This document shows positions 25,005 to 33,021 of a stretch of 64,000 nt of DNA, piece by piece. Made by a program: the position numbers and the translations under genes. Under the pieces are notes generated by a model, which saw only the letters and a program-made list of their open reading frames with translations, had not been told where the DNA came from and did no database searches. Each line of letters opens with the position of its first letter. The first letter of the stretch is position 1. Source of the stretch: Cytobacillus gottheilii (lineage in GTDB: Bacteria; Bacillota; Bacilli; Bacillales; Cytobacillaceae); the NCBI RefSeq assembly GCF_900166665.1, contig NZ_LT800494.1, forward strand, positions 3,135,166-3,199,165, in the 5' to 3' direction.

Positions 25005-26567
25005 ATGGTAAAAGTAAACATACTTGTCACAAGCGACATACACGGAAATGTCTTACCCATTCATTATGGAAGCAATGAATATTCAGAGGTTGGACTTGCG
25101 AAGATCTCAACGATAATTAAAAGAGAAAAGAGAGAAAATAAACATACGATTTTAATAGATAATGGCGATCTTATTCAAGGTACTCCTCTTACATATCATT
25201 TTGCACGGTATTTGAACCATAAGATGAATCCAATGATTAAGCTGTTGAACGAACTTTCTTACGATGCAGCCATAGTAGGGAATCATGAATTTAATTATGG
25301 AATGAAGATATTGAATCAGGCTGTAGAGGAGTCACACTTTCCATGGTTGTCTGCTAATATCATCCATGCCGGAACCGGTAATCCTTATTTCGGCAAGCCA
25401 TATATCATAAAGCAATTTGAAGAAGGCTTGAAAGTGGCCATCTTAGGTATTACCACTCATTATATCCCTAACTGGGAAAGCCCTGAAAATATTAAAGATC
25501 TTACCTTTCAGGATGCTCTGCAAACTGCGAAAGACTGGGTGCAGCATATTCGAGAAAAAGAGACACCAAATGTTCTGATTGTTTCCTATCATGGAGGCTT
25601 CGAATGTGATCCAGCAACAGGCGAGGCCACAGAAGCCTTAACTGGTGAAAATCAAGGTTATCGGATTTGTCATGAAATTGAGGGGATTGACGTACTAATC
25701 ACTGGTCACCAGCATCGCAGGCTTGCAGGAGAAATTAATGGAGTAAGTATTGTGCAGCCAGGTTTCAATGGACAAGCATTAGGTAAAGTAGCCGTCACTC
25801 TTACGAAAGAAAAAGATGAATGGTCCATTACAGATAAAAAGGCCTCACTGCTAGAATTGGCTGAAGGCGAAGCAGATGCTAGCTGTCTAGATTTAATTCA
25901 AGAGTATGAAACCCAAACCCAGCAATGGTTAGATCAGCCGATTGGAAAAGTATATGGTGACATGACTATTTCAGATCCATTAAAGGCAAGGTTAAAAGAT
26001 CATGCACTTGTTGAATTCATCAACCAAGTCCAAATGGAAGCTGCCCATACGGATATTTCCAACACCGCTCTCTTTAATAATGAATTAAAAGGTTTTAAAA
26101 ACAAGATTACCATGAGGGATATTGTATCCAATTATATTTATCCGAACACATTAACAGTTATTCGTATAACAGGGCAAGATATAAAGGATGCACTTGAAAG
26201 AAGTGCCGATTATTTCACTATAAATAATGGCGAAATCTCCGTTAGCCCATCCTTTAGCACACCTAAGCCTCAGCATTATAATTACGATATGTGGGAGGGT
26301 ATTGATTACATTTTAGATCTATCAAAGCCTGTTGGGAACAGAGTGATTAAATTAAAAAAGAACGGCTTAGATATTGATTTAACAGCGGAATACGATGTCG
26401 TCATGAACAACTATCGTGCTGCCGGGGGCGGAGATTATCATATGTTTAAAGACAAACCCGTCATTAAAGAGATCTCTCTGGACATGTCCGAGATTCTTGC
26501 TAATTATATTCTTGAAAGAGGCAAGATTGAAGCTTCAGTAAATGAGAATTGGAAAGTTATTTGGTAA
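25005..26567 (+). CDS. Bifunctional metallophosphatase/5'-nucleotidase, apparently cytoplasmic
   Basis: The calcineurin-like phosphoesterase core is complete: TSDIHGN (metal), DNGDLIQGT, GNHEFNYG, VSYHGGFE and TGHQHR. The C-terminal 5'-nucleotidase domain follows (about residues 310-500; LTVIRITGQDIKDALERS, NNYRAAGGGDYHMF). Relatives with this layout (CpdB, YfkN) are usually exported, but this 520-residue protein starts MVKVNILVTSDIHGN with no signal peptide or wall anchor. It probably hydrolyses 2',3'-cyclic nucleotides or nucleoside monophosphates inside the cell. Confidence 0.9.
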   Translation: MVKVNILVTSDIHGNVLPIHYGSNEYSEVGLAKISTIIKREKRENKHTILIDNGDLIQGTPLTYHFARYLNHKMNPMIKLLNELSYDAAIVGNHEFNYGMKILNQAVEESHFPWLSANIIHAGTGNPYFGKPYIIKQFEEGLKVAILGITTHYIPNWESPENIKDLTFQDALQTAKDWVQHIREKETPNVLIVSYHGGFECDPATGEATEALTGENQGYRICHEIEGIDVLITGHQHRRLAGEINGVSIVQPGFNGQALGKVAVTLTKEKDEWSITDKKASLLELAEGEADASCLDLIQEYETQTQQWLDQPIGKVYGDMTISDPLKARLKDHALVEFINQVQMEAAHTDISNTALFNNELKGFKNKITMRDIVSNYIYPNTLTVIRITGQDIKDALERSADYFTINNGEISVSPSFSTPKPQHYNYDMWEGIDYILDLSKPVGNRVIKLKKNGLDIDLTAEYDVVMNNYRAAGGGDYHMFKDKPVIKEISLDMSEILANYILERGKIEASVNENWKVIW

Positions 26568-26674
26568 GACAGCTGCAACAGACAAATAGCTATACTACCC
26601 TCAAACTTATTATTCTCCAAGTTAGCTGCTGTCTCAAAAATTCTGTACTTTAGATCTATTGTTTTGAAGACCTC

Positions 26675-26724
26675 AAAAAGGAAGTCTGCTCTGATTTTGC
26701 TGTCAAAGCCGACTTCCTTTTTTT
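26675..26724. terminator. Bidirectional terminator
   Basis: AAAAAGGAAGTC and GACTTCCTTTTTTT pair across a 24-base loop, between the metallophosphatase gene and the convergent cupin gene. The last bases touch the cupin stop codon. Confidence 0.82.
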
Positions 26725-27202
26725 ATTCTGCTGCCATTGCTTCCGCTTTTGTTCGGTGCACGGTTCCAAACGGATGGTTAGGCGGTGCATATATTGAATA
26801 TAACTTTAGTGGAACATTTCCTGTATTCGTAAGATTATGCCATGTTCCAGCTGGAATTAAAATAGCTGAGTCATCGAATACATTTCTTTGAAAAGGTAAA
26901 TTGTCTTTAGTGTTTCCCATTCTCACTAATCCTTGCCCTTGTTCAATGCGTAAAAATTGATCCACATTTGGATGCATTTCTAATCCAATATCTCCCCCAA
27001 CATCAATACTCATTAAAGTCACCTGCAAATGTCTCCCTGTCCAAATGGCTGTTCGAAAGGTATTATTTTGTTTCGCTGCCTCATTAATATTGGTTACATA
27101 TGGTCTAAAACCGTAATCCTGTATCTCCCAATTCTGATGAAATGGAGCTACGCGATACGTTTGCTGTTGATTCCAGCAGCCATACGGGTAATAATAATAC
27201 AT
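26723..27202 (-). CDS. Cupin-domain protein with Tyr-rich N-terminus
   Basis: A single cupin barrel occupies about residues 55-145. GLEMHPNVDQFLRIEQGQGLVRMG is cupin motif 1, with the usual second His replaced (H-x-N-x-D-Q). ILIPAGTWHNLTNTGN is motif 2. The first 15 residues are MYYYYPYGCWNQQQT, unusually rich in Tyr and Trp, reminiscent of spore-coat-associated proteins, but this is only a resemblance. GGGG lies 8-11 bases before the ATG at 27202; the frame could be extended to 27229 without support. Substrate unknown. Confidence 0.8.
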   Translation of the reverse strand: MYYYYPYGCWNQQQTYRVAPFHQNWEIQDYGFRPYVTNINEAAKQNNTFRTAIWTGRHLQVTLMSIDVGGDIGLEMHPNVDQFLRIEQGQGLVRMGNTKDNLPFQRNVFDDSAILIPAGTWHNLTNTGNVPLKLYSIYAPPNHPFGTVHRTKAEAMAAE

Positions 27203-27279
27203 CTTGGCATCCCCTTCTTGTTTTTCCATATCATATGCATCTTTTGAAAGGGCGGTTAAAATGTGTACCTGATTAAAAC

Positions 27280-28263
27280 CTATTTAGCTGCAGTGTCAGC
27301 TTCGTGTAAGATCAATAAATCCTCAAATAATGTATCTCCAATGAGTTCTTTGATTTCACTTAACTTTTTCTCGCTTGCATTCATTGGCTTCATATGAAAC
27401 TGTACAAGGGTTACTACCTTTTCTGTAAATTCCCTGCTGTAGCCTAATTGATTCAAATAAAAGGCTGCCAGCTGTGAGGATACATATTCATGCCCGATGA
27501 AGCTGGCATATCTTGTCTCTTCTCCTTTATAATTGACAAATGATTTACAGAAACCTTTGCCAAGATCATGAAAAATGCTGGCATATAACATCACAAGTCT
27601 ATTGCTGCCCTGATAATATTCGTAGATATGTTTATACACATAAAAAATATGCCTACTTACGGAGAAGGAATGATATTTGGAATCATGAGGAAGATGGTTA
27701 ATGTTTTGGAATTCCGGGATCAGCTGCATTAATATATCCATAAACTCATCATGAGATCGTGCACTATTTAGATGTTCTTCCAGCGCCGTTTTATGATGAT
27801 CGGCAAATAACCTTTTAGTTTCATAAATAGTATGTACCTCTTTCCAGCCTTCTTTTAGTACTGGAATATGAAGGTTTTTATACATCCGATTGATGACTTC
27901 TTCACCAACTGTTCGTTCTCTTATCTTATCTCTCTTATAACAATTATCAATATGTGTGTTCAGATAATAAACCACTTTTTCATCTGCTTTAATATCATGC
28001 TGTATCAAATGCTTCCTGCGTTTTCGGTTTAGATTAGTAGAATCATAGATGACATTCTTTCCCTGTGAAAGGCAAGTGTTCGCTCTGCTATTTAATTCTT
28101 CAAAAAGTCTCTTATGATCTGCCTGAATGTTCTCATCACCGTGCATTTCTTTTCTTAATCTGTCAGAAGACAGCACTTCAGCAGCATATTTAATAGACAG
28201 CGTTTCTGCCAGTGTACTTTTCCCGCTCGCCGGAAGCCCGACCAGCATGATAAACATAGCCAT
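27280..28263 (-). CDS. Pnk-HD: P-loop polynucleotide kinase-like protein with C-terminal HD phosphohydrolase domain
   Basis: The N-terminal half is a small P-loop kinase: GLPASGKST (residues 9-17), SSDRLRKEM with the general-base Asp34, and DSTNLNRKRR / RDKIRERTVG (lid arginines), as in T4 polynucleotide kinase and COG4639. The C-terminal half (about 195-325) has a full HD motif set: His205, His232-Asp233 (FHDLGKG), His258, His290 and Asp323. The gene starts inside the ligase stop codon (TAATG), so the two are translationally coupled. Expected activities are 5'-OH phosphorylation and removal of 2',3'-cyclic phosphate or 3'-phosphate from broken RNA. That role is inferred from the motifs and the partner. 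Confidence 0.88.
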   Translation of the reverse strand: MAMFIMLVGLPASGKSTLAETLSIKYAAEVLSSDRLRKEMHGDENIQADHKRLFEELNSRANTCLSQGKNVIYDSTNLNRKRRKHLIQHDIKADEKVVYYLNTHIDNCYKRDKIRERTVGEEVINRMYKNLHIPVLKEGWKEVHTIYETKRLFADHHKTALEEHLNSARSHDEFMDILMQLIPEFQNINHLPHDSKYHSFSVSRHIFYVYKHIYEYYQGSNRLVMLYASIFHDLGKGFCKSFVNYKGEETRYASFIGHEYVSSQLAAFYLNQLGYSREFTEKVVTLVQFHMKPMNASEKKLSEIKELIGDTLFEDLLILHEADTAAK

Positions 28264-29333
28264 TATGATTTCTCCCCGTTAACAAAGTCACTATAATTTT
28301 TATAAATATGCTCTTTGATATCTTCTGGTTTTAGCTTGTTGTCGTATTGTTTAAAAACAAGATATTTATATTCCTGCGGTATATTGCTTGATGCATGAAT
28401 AGCAAAGGATTTACGATCTTGACTATTGCTTAGTGAAGCATGTAAGTATTCATCTACTATATACTTTAGGTTTAATAGCTCTGCATCCAGCTTCTTTTTG
28501 AATTCTTCTATTTCATGGCGGAATGCTTCAGGCATTTTCAGGATTAATTCATCTATTTCCCCATCTCTCCAGTATTCCGTCTTCATTTTGTCAGAAAGAC
28601 CGTAAGCAATTTTATGAATATCCATATAACGGTCGCCTTTTACTTTAAGTCGTTTGCCGCTGGACCATCTTAACACCCAGCCTTCATTATTATGGTCAAT
28701 AGTCGCCTTTAATCTGACCGCTTCTTCTAACGTTAGCTTCTTCTGCTCTGTTACTCTCATCCCCAATTGAGTCCCAAGCTGCAGCAGCTCTTTATAATGA
28801 AAATCTTTACCAGAAAACCGATCAACTGCACCAATAATGATCAAGTCAGACATACCCCTATAATCTACTACCACTCTCGTGGATGGATCAATAATTTCAA
28901 CTAATAACGTCGTTTCATCCGGAATCATGACATCTGCATACTTTTCATCCCATATTTTTTGAGCTGTTTGGGCTTGAACTGACTCAAAAGATCCCCTTGT
29001 TGCCCAGTATGTTTGGCCATTTATTTTATAGCTTATCCCTAAAGATCCGTCCAGCTTTACTGTAAATTCAGGTGTTTCATTAAATGGAATATCAGCTTCA
29101 TATTCAGGAAGTTCACCATAATTAAAAAACTTTGGAAACGGTCTAGCCAACACTTCATTACTTAACTCATTAATAATTAACCCCCTGCAAGACAATGTAA
29201 TGTCATTCCAGCGCTTTTCATATGTTGTGTTTTCTGTGTAATTTAATATAACAATGTCCGGAAATTGCGGATGAATTCTCCTTGATACAAACCGATTTTC
29301 TACTTCTTTCATATATAATTGTTTAGAAAACAT
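28263..29333 (-). CDS. T4 Rnl1-like RNA ligase
   Basis: Motif I is FTVKLDGSLGISY; the KxDGSL form with the adenylated Lys at about residue 93 is that of T4 Rnl1 (KEDGSL). Downstream WATRGSFES matches the Rnl1 SKGS segment. EIIDPSTRVVVDY is motif IIIa, EGWVLRW motif IV, and LKVKGDRYMDIH motif V, again close to the Rnl1 form. About 100 C-terminal residues are helical. GAAGGTG placed 7 bases upstream makes the ATG at 29333 the best start (356 residues); an ATG at 29387 lacks one. Rnl1 repairs tRNA cut in the anticodon loop, which suggests the same role here. Confidence 0.9.
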   Translation of the reverse strand: MFSKQLYMKEVENRFVSRRIHPQFPDIVILNYTENTTYEKRWNDITLSCRGLIINELSNEVLARPFPKFFNYGELPEYEADIPFNETPEFTVKLDGSLGISYKINGQTYWATRGSFESVQAQTAQKIWDEKYADVMIPDETTLLVEIIDPSTRVVVDYRGMSDLIIIGAVDRFSGKDFHYKELLQLGTQLGMRVTEQKKLTLEEAVRLKATIDHNNEGWVLRWSSGKRLKVKGDRYMDIHKIAYGLSDKMKTEYWRDGEIDELILKMPEAFRHEIEEFKKKLDAELLNLKYIVDEYLHASLSNSQDRKSFAIHASSNIPQEYKYLVFKQYDNKLKPEDIKEHIYKNYSDFVNGEKS

Positions 29334-29501
29334 ATTAAACACCTTCAGTATATTATTTGTGGATACTCTAATCACTTGGGCCAGCATTGAAAGTATATTA
29401 AAATTCTAAATATGACTATATTTTTCCTATTTTAACTAATAATTGTATAATAGTATATATATATATCTAAGTTAATTAGAGAGTTTATGGAGGTATAATA
29501 A

Positions 29502-29996
29502 TTGTTTCATAAGAGTTATCTTATTAGGTTATTTAATATTATTATACAGGCATACATTTTCAGCGTTTGGATTATGATGGGATATCTTTTTGTTGTTAAC
29601 CTACAGGATCGGCATTCATTGCCTGCCCTCTCCGCTCATTATCTAATTTTCAGTACTGCTGCTTTCATCTTAATGATTCCTTTTGCAGCATTATTGATCA
29701 CCACAACCGATTATTATTCAAGATTTATAAAAATAAAAACGGCTTCTGTCATTTTGAAAATAGCTTCATACCATATCCCTGTTATATTCTTTGTTTTCCT
29801 TCTAAGTAATGATAAAATATACGCTGCCAATCTGCTATTTGAGATCCCTGTCCTGGTCCTTCTGATTGTAGAATATGGTTCCAAACGAATGAAGAATTCT
29901 TCTATCTTACTTTTCACTTCCTTAGCAGTTGGTTTAATGCATATTTTATTGGGTATCTTAGGAATTTGGGTGATTGGTGTTAGCGTTGTTGAATAG
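29502..29996 (+). CDS. Four-span membrane protein of unknown function
   Basis: This 164-residue protein is nearly all membrane: spans at about residues 12-32, 45-68, 85-103, 108-122 and a last one near 135-158. There is no recognisable motif. GGAGG eight bases before the TTG at 29502 sets the start. It is divergent from the RNA repair cassette across a 170-base AT-rich gap with runs of TA. The unusual AT content of gene and gap differs from the flanks. Confidence 0.65.
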   Translation: MFHKSYLIRLFNIIIQAYIFSVWIMMGYLFVVNLQDRHSLPALSAHYLIFSTAAFILMIPFAALLITTTDYYSRFIKIKTASVILKIASYHIPVIFFVFLLSNDKIYAANLLFEIPVLVLLIVEYGSKRMKNSSILLFTSLAVGLMHILLGILGIWVIGVSVVE

Positions 29997-30023
29997 TTGT
30001 TCGACCAACCTGATCTAAATTAA

Positions 30024-30339
30024 GAGGTAGGACATAACGAAAATACTATTTCTTAAACACGAATGTTCATTGTCATGGTTTGCCTGTTTACACAAGTACG
30101 TTCCATTGCGCTGCAGACACTGTTATTTCGTGGGGCATAGAGCTAAGCCTTCTCGAAGCAAAGCTTCTGCGGGGTCTCACCTTTTCCTCTATTGCCCACA
30201 AAAGTCGAGTGTCCTCCTTTCCATTTAACTCACGTTTAAAAATATTAAATGTTAAAAAATTAAAAGCTGGATGATTATCAAGATTCACTTCCTAATCATT
30301 CAGCTCTGTGGTTGTGTTAAATACTTATGTCCTAGACTC
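30024..30339 (-). repeat. Full-length 316-bp composite repeat element
   Basis: The ends are imperfect inverted repeats (GAGGTAGGACATAA at 30024; TTATGTCCTAGACTC at 30325-30339). Read on the minus strand the order is: left end, hairpin AGCTGAATGATTA / TAATCATCCAGCT, AT-rich linker, GC-rich core beginning GTGAGTTAAATGGAAAGGAGGACACTCG, and right end CGTTATGTCCTACCTC. Length and order equal the copy at 46683-46998. It fills most of the 570-base gap between 29997 and 30569. No coding frame inside it is credible. Confidence 0.82.
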
Positions 30340-30569
30340 ATTCATAATTAAAGTGTGCATTTTGGCAGTAAAAAATAAATATATTGAAATATATGGAAGC
30401 GCTGAATGGATTTAAGTCGCAACCCCATCTAACACATTCTATCTATTATGAAATAATTAAGATCTTCCAGAGACAGATCTTGCAATACTTTTTAAAACTC
30501 ATGTATACTATACAAATTTAATACACAAACTACCTATCGTAATCTATATCCTTACATAAGGAGAAAATT

Positions 30570-31112
30570 ATGAAATTTAATAAGATAGGGAGTGCTATGA
30601 TGGGCATTTTAAGCGGAAACCCCAAAGATGAACCTTTACATTATGGTGAAGTATTTGCTATGTTCACCAATCTTTCTGTTAACAACGGCATGATATCTGG
30701 TTATCAAACAATGATTAACCACGCTGGTGACGGTGACTTAAAAAAGTTAATGGAAGAAGCAATTAAAAGTCTGCAGGCTGAAAACCAGCAGTTAGAAGAA
30801 TTATTAAAGAGTAATGGAGTTGGACTGCCTCCTGCACCACCTGCACGTCCGAATGCAAATTTAGAGGACATTCCTGTTGGCGCAAGATCCACTGATCCAG
30901 AAATTAGTGCAGCTATTTCTGCGGATACAGCAGCAGGTTTGGTAGCCTGCAGCCAAGCTATTGGACAAGCAGTTAGAGAAGACGTTGCAATGATGTATGG
31001 TCAGTTCCATATGAATAAAGCACAATTTGGTGCAAAGATGTTAAAACTCAACAAAGAAAAAGGGTGGTTAATTCCACCACCACTTCATTATCCAAAAGGA
31101 ACAGAATCTTAA
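30570..31112 (+). CDS. DUF3231-family protein
   Basis: The 180-residue protein carries one DUF3231 unit: HYGEVFAMFTNLSVNNGMISGYQTMINHAGDGDLKKLM, then a helical stretch ending LPPAPPARP, and DTAAGLVACSQAIGQAVREDVAMMYGQFHMNKAQFG. These are ferritin-like/CotF-like helical bundles found in sporulating Bacillaceae; their role is unknown. The spelling of the final motif (KGWLIPPPLHYP) is a family trait. AAGGAG lies upstream of the ATG and a good terminator follows. Confidence 0.85.
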   Translation: MKFNKIGSAMMGILSGNPKDEPLHYGEVFAMFTNLSVNNGMISGYQTMINHAGDGDLKKLMEEAIKSLQAENQQLEELLKSNGVGLPPAPPARPNANLEDIPVGARSTDPEISAAISADTAAGLVACSQAIGQAVREDVAMMYGQFHMNKAQFGAKMLKLNKEKGWLIPPPLHYPKGTES

Positions 31113-31116
31113 TAAC

Positions 31117-31144
31117 AAGGCGCCTCTTTTGAGGTGCTTTTTTT
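31117..31144 (+). terminator. Terminator of the DUF3231 gene
   Basis: AAGGCGCCTC-TTTT-GAGGTGCTTT forms a 10-base-pair stem followed by a T run. Confidence 0.88.
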
Positions 31145-31282
31145 ACTTATCTATAAATTTTATATGATGCTTTAAATTATAATGACAAAAATGTCACTTT
31201 TTTGTTTATTATGTAACGAAAATCGAAGGCTAATATTTTCTGCTCCTTGTAAAATGAAGAAAAACATAGGGAGGATCAGAAA

Positions 31283-31582
31283 ATGAAAGCTTTAAAGATT
31301 ACATTTAGTGTATTGGCGGTTACATTTGTATTTGTATTATCAATGACTATTCTAGTTAAGAATGAGCTTGCAGATATGTTAAATCCTCTCATTCCACAAA
31401 AGGATGTTTATGTGGAAATTGACACTACAGGATCACAGGTCAATGAAACCACATTCGAGTATACCTTAGAAGGAATAAATGAAGATGGCAAGAAAACAAA
31501 AGTAACTTTTACTGCTAGCAAGCAATTAAGGGAAGGTGCTTACTTAAAACTTGAAACGAAAAGAACATATGTAAAATCTTAG
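31283..31582 (+). CDS. YxeA-family secreted/membrane-anchored small protein
   Basis: A 99-residue protein with an N-terminal hydrophobic segment (about residues 5-26), which is either an uncleaved anchor or a signal peptide, and a small beta-barrel domain: NPLIPQKDVYVEID...TFEYTLEGINEDGKKTKVTFTASKQLREGAYLKLE. This is the YxeA (DUF1093) pattern. Function is unknown. GGGAGGATC precedes the ATG. Confidence 0.75.
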   Translation: MKALKITFSVLAVTFVFVLSMTILVKNELADMLNPLIPQKDVYVEIDTTGSQVNETTFEYTLEGINEDGKKTKVTFTASKQLREGAYLKLETKRTYVKS

Positions 31583-31683
31583 GAAGAAGTTCAAATGAGT
31601 GAGATGCCTTCTAGTGTTCAGAAAAAGCTTTTATCTTAAATTTACATCAACAACAGCAAATATATTAGATCAAGAAAAGAATG

Positions 31684-31716
31684 AAAAAAGCCTAGAACAC
31701 AAAGGTTCTAGGCTTT
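31684..31716 (-). terminator. Terminator of tRNA-Val
   Basis: GCCTAGAAC / GTTCTAGGC form a stem followed by six T on the minus strand, starting 8 bases past the tRNA. Confidence 0.9.
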
Positions 31717-31724
31717 CTATAAGA

Positions 31725-31797
31725 TGATTCCGACTGGGTTCGAACCAGCGACCTCTACCCTGTCAAGGTAGCGCTCTCCCAGCTGAGCTACGGAATC
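31725..31797 (-). tRNA. tRNA-Val (anticodon GAC)
   Basis: On the minus strand the 73-base cloverleaf has a 7-base acceptor stem (GATTCCG / CGGAATC), D arm TAGCTCAGCTGGGAGAGCG, anticodon stem CTACC / GGTAG with loop TTGACAG, and T arm GCTGG-TTCGAAC-CCAGT. The anticodon GAC reads GUC and GUU. The discriminator base is A and CCA is not encoded. It is a single tRNA gene with its own terminator. Confidence 0.95.
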
Positions 31798-31923
31798 GAA
31801 TATGTAAGGACAATAATTAATATAGTATTTTTATGCATAAAAGTCAATAGTTTCTGCCTATTTTAACGGTAAAAAAAAGTGTCCGCCTCTGAAAATAAAT
31901 TTGTAAAAAAGATACAAAAAAAC

Positions 31924-31952
31924 TTGAAATAAGAACAGGTGTTCTGTATACT
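31924..31952 (+). promoter_or_regulatory. Sigma-A promoter with LexA (SOS) box in the spacer
   Basis: TTGAAA (31924-31929) and TATACT (31947-31952) are 17 bases apart. The spacer contains AGAACAGGTGTTCT (31932-31945), a palindrome matching the Bacillus LexA core GAAC-N4-GTTC with the preferred inner bases (R-N-R-Y). A bound repressor would cover the promoter completely. The start codon of the WYL-like gene follows 30 bases later. Confidence 0.82.
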
Positions 31953-31981
31953 AAAATTAAAAGTATAAGGCGGGATGAAAA

Positions 31982-32200
31982 GTGAAAGGAATTTTGTTTC
32001 GTTCTATGGAAGAAAGAAAACCAGTTGAGATCATTTACATGGCTAAAAACAATATATTGACACAAAGAAAAATCTTCATTAAAGAGTTAAGAGGCAGCAG
32101 CATTCTCGCTTATTGCTTAACAAGAAAACAACTACGCATTTTTAATCTCAATAATATTATGTCTATTTTACCTGAAAAGCCGTCACGTCAGATTAGCTGA
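31982..32200 (+). CDS. Small WYL-domain-like protein under an SOS-type promoter
   Basis: The 72-residue product has a compact beta pattern like the WYL core: KPVEIIYMAKNNILTQRKIFIKEL, then SSILAYCLTRKQLRIFNLNNIMSI, where the A-Y-C and R-x-F-x-L-x-x-I residues are typical. The HTH part of usual WYL regulators is missing. The GTG at 31982 follows AAGGCGGG. Its stop codon lies in the terminator stem. WYL proteins often serve in DNA damage and defence control, in line with the LexA box; exact function is unknown. Confidence 0.72.
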   Translation: MKGILFRSMEERKPVEIIYMAKNNILTQRKIFIKELRGSSILAYCLTRKQLRIFNLNNIMSILPEKPSRQIS

Positions 32201-32237
32201 AAGACTCATATTCTTCAGCATGAGTCTTTCAGCTTTA
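32195..32237 (+). terminator. Terminator of the WYL-like gene
   Basis: AGCTGAAAGACTCAT and ATGAGTCTTTCAGCT form a perfect 15-base-pair stem, which includes the TGA stop codon of the gene. Confidence 0.8.
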
Positions 32238-32373
32238 TAATAAGAGTATTTCCCCTTCCCCCCTCTATTTTTCCATACTACTCCAAAAGATTATTACCTC
32301 TAAACAAGATTATCCCTCTACTGTACGGGTATAGTTTGTATAATTACATCGAACTAGAGAGAGAGGGAATCAT

Positions 32374-32958
32374 ATGAAAAAACCATTATTACTTTTATTT
32401 TCGGCATCCTTTCTATTTATAGCTGGCTGTAGCGGCGATGAGGATGACGAAGTTATAAACTCAGCAGAAGAACATGAAAATACTCCATCATTGGAGGAGC
32501 AAAAAGCAGAGTCAGATCTTGGTGAAGAACCAGGAGGACAAATCACTGAAAATGTTGGTTTGGGGGATGCACGCGAGTCTTTTAATGAAGCATATGGAGA
32601 AAATCAAAACAATGAAGAAATTGCGCGGTATCAAGGTGACTTTATGATCGTTAACTTTGAGAATGAACGGGCAATTAGCGTTGAACTACATTTCACTGAT
32701 CTTGATGAGGAAATGAGCGACGATGAAAAGTTAACCTTTATCGAAGGCAGAATTCCTATTGACGCAAAAGAAATGTCACGTAATACAAATGAACAAAATA
32801 TAAATGAAGAAATCATTGAATATCAGAGTGAATTGCTTGAGGAGCAAATAAATGAGGAATCATTTGAAGGCAATGAACCTGGCACTTTTACAGTAGTACT
32901 TACTTCCGATGAACATGAGATCATTAATGCCACCATGACGATTGGCACAGAGGATTAA
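32374..32958 (+). CDS. Acidic lipoprotein, hypothetical
   Basis: A lipoprotein signal peptide is clear: MKKPLLLLFSASFLFIAGCS, with the lipid-bearing Cys at residue 19. The mature part (175 residues) is very acidic, with a disordered N-terminal stretch and a folded region from about residue 65 (IARYQGDFMIVNFENERAISVELHFTD). I do not recognise the family. It is a single gene with GAGAGGGAA before the ATG. Confidence 0.75.
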   Translation: MKKPLLLLFSASFLFIAGCSGDEDDEVINSAEEHENTPSLEEQKAESDLGEEPGGQITENVGLGDARESFNEAYGENQNNEEIARYQGDFMIVNFENERAISVELHFTDLDEEMSDDEKLTFIEGRIPIDAKEMSRNTNEQNINEEIIEYQSELLEEQINEESFEGNEPGTFTVVLTSDEHEIINATMTIGTED

Positions 32959-32986
32959 TTTGAGCCCCAATATGTTTTAACTAATC

Positions 32987-33018
32987 AAAAAAGGAAAGCC
33001 ATCACGGCTTTCCTTTTT
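32987..33018. terminator. Bidirectional terminator
   Basis: AAAAAAGGAAAGCC and GGCTTTCCTTTTT pair around ATCAC, between the convergent lipoprotein and TRAP permease genes. Confidence 0.9.
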
Positions 33019-33021
33019 ATT

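Noticed and set aside
30080..30288. Two overlapping 60-70 residue frames on opposite strands
   Set aside because: Both lie inside the 316-bp repeat and have no conserved counterpart in the other full copy.
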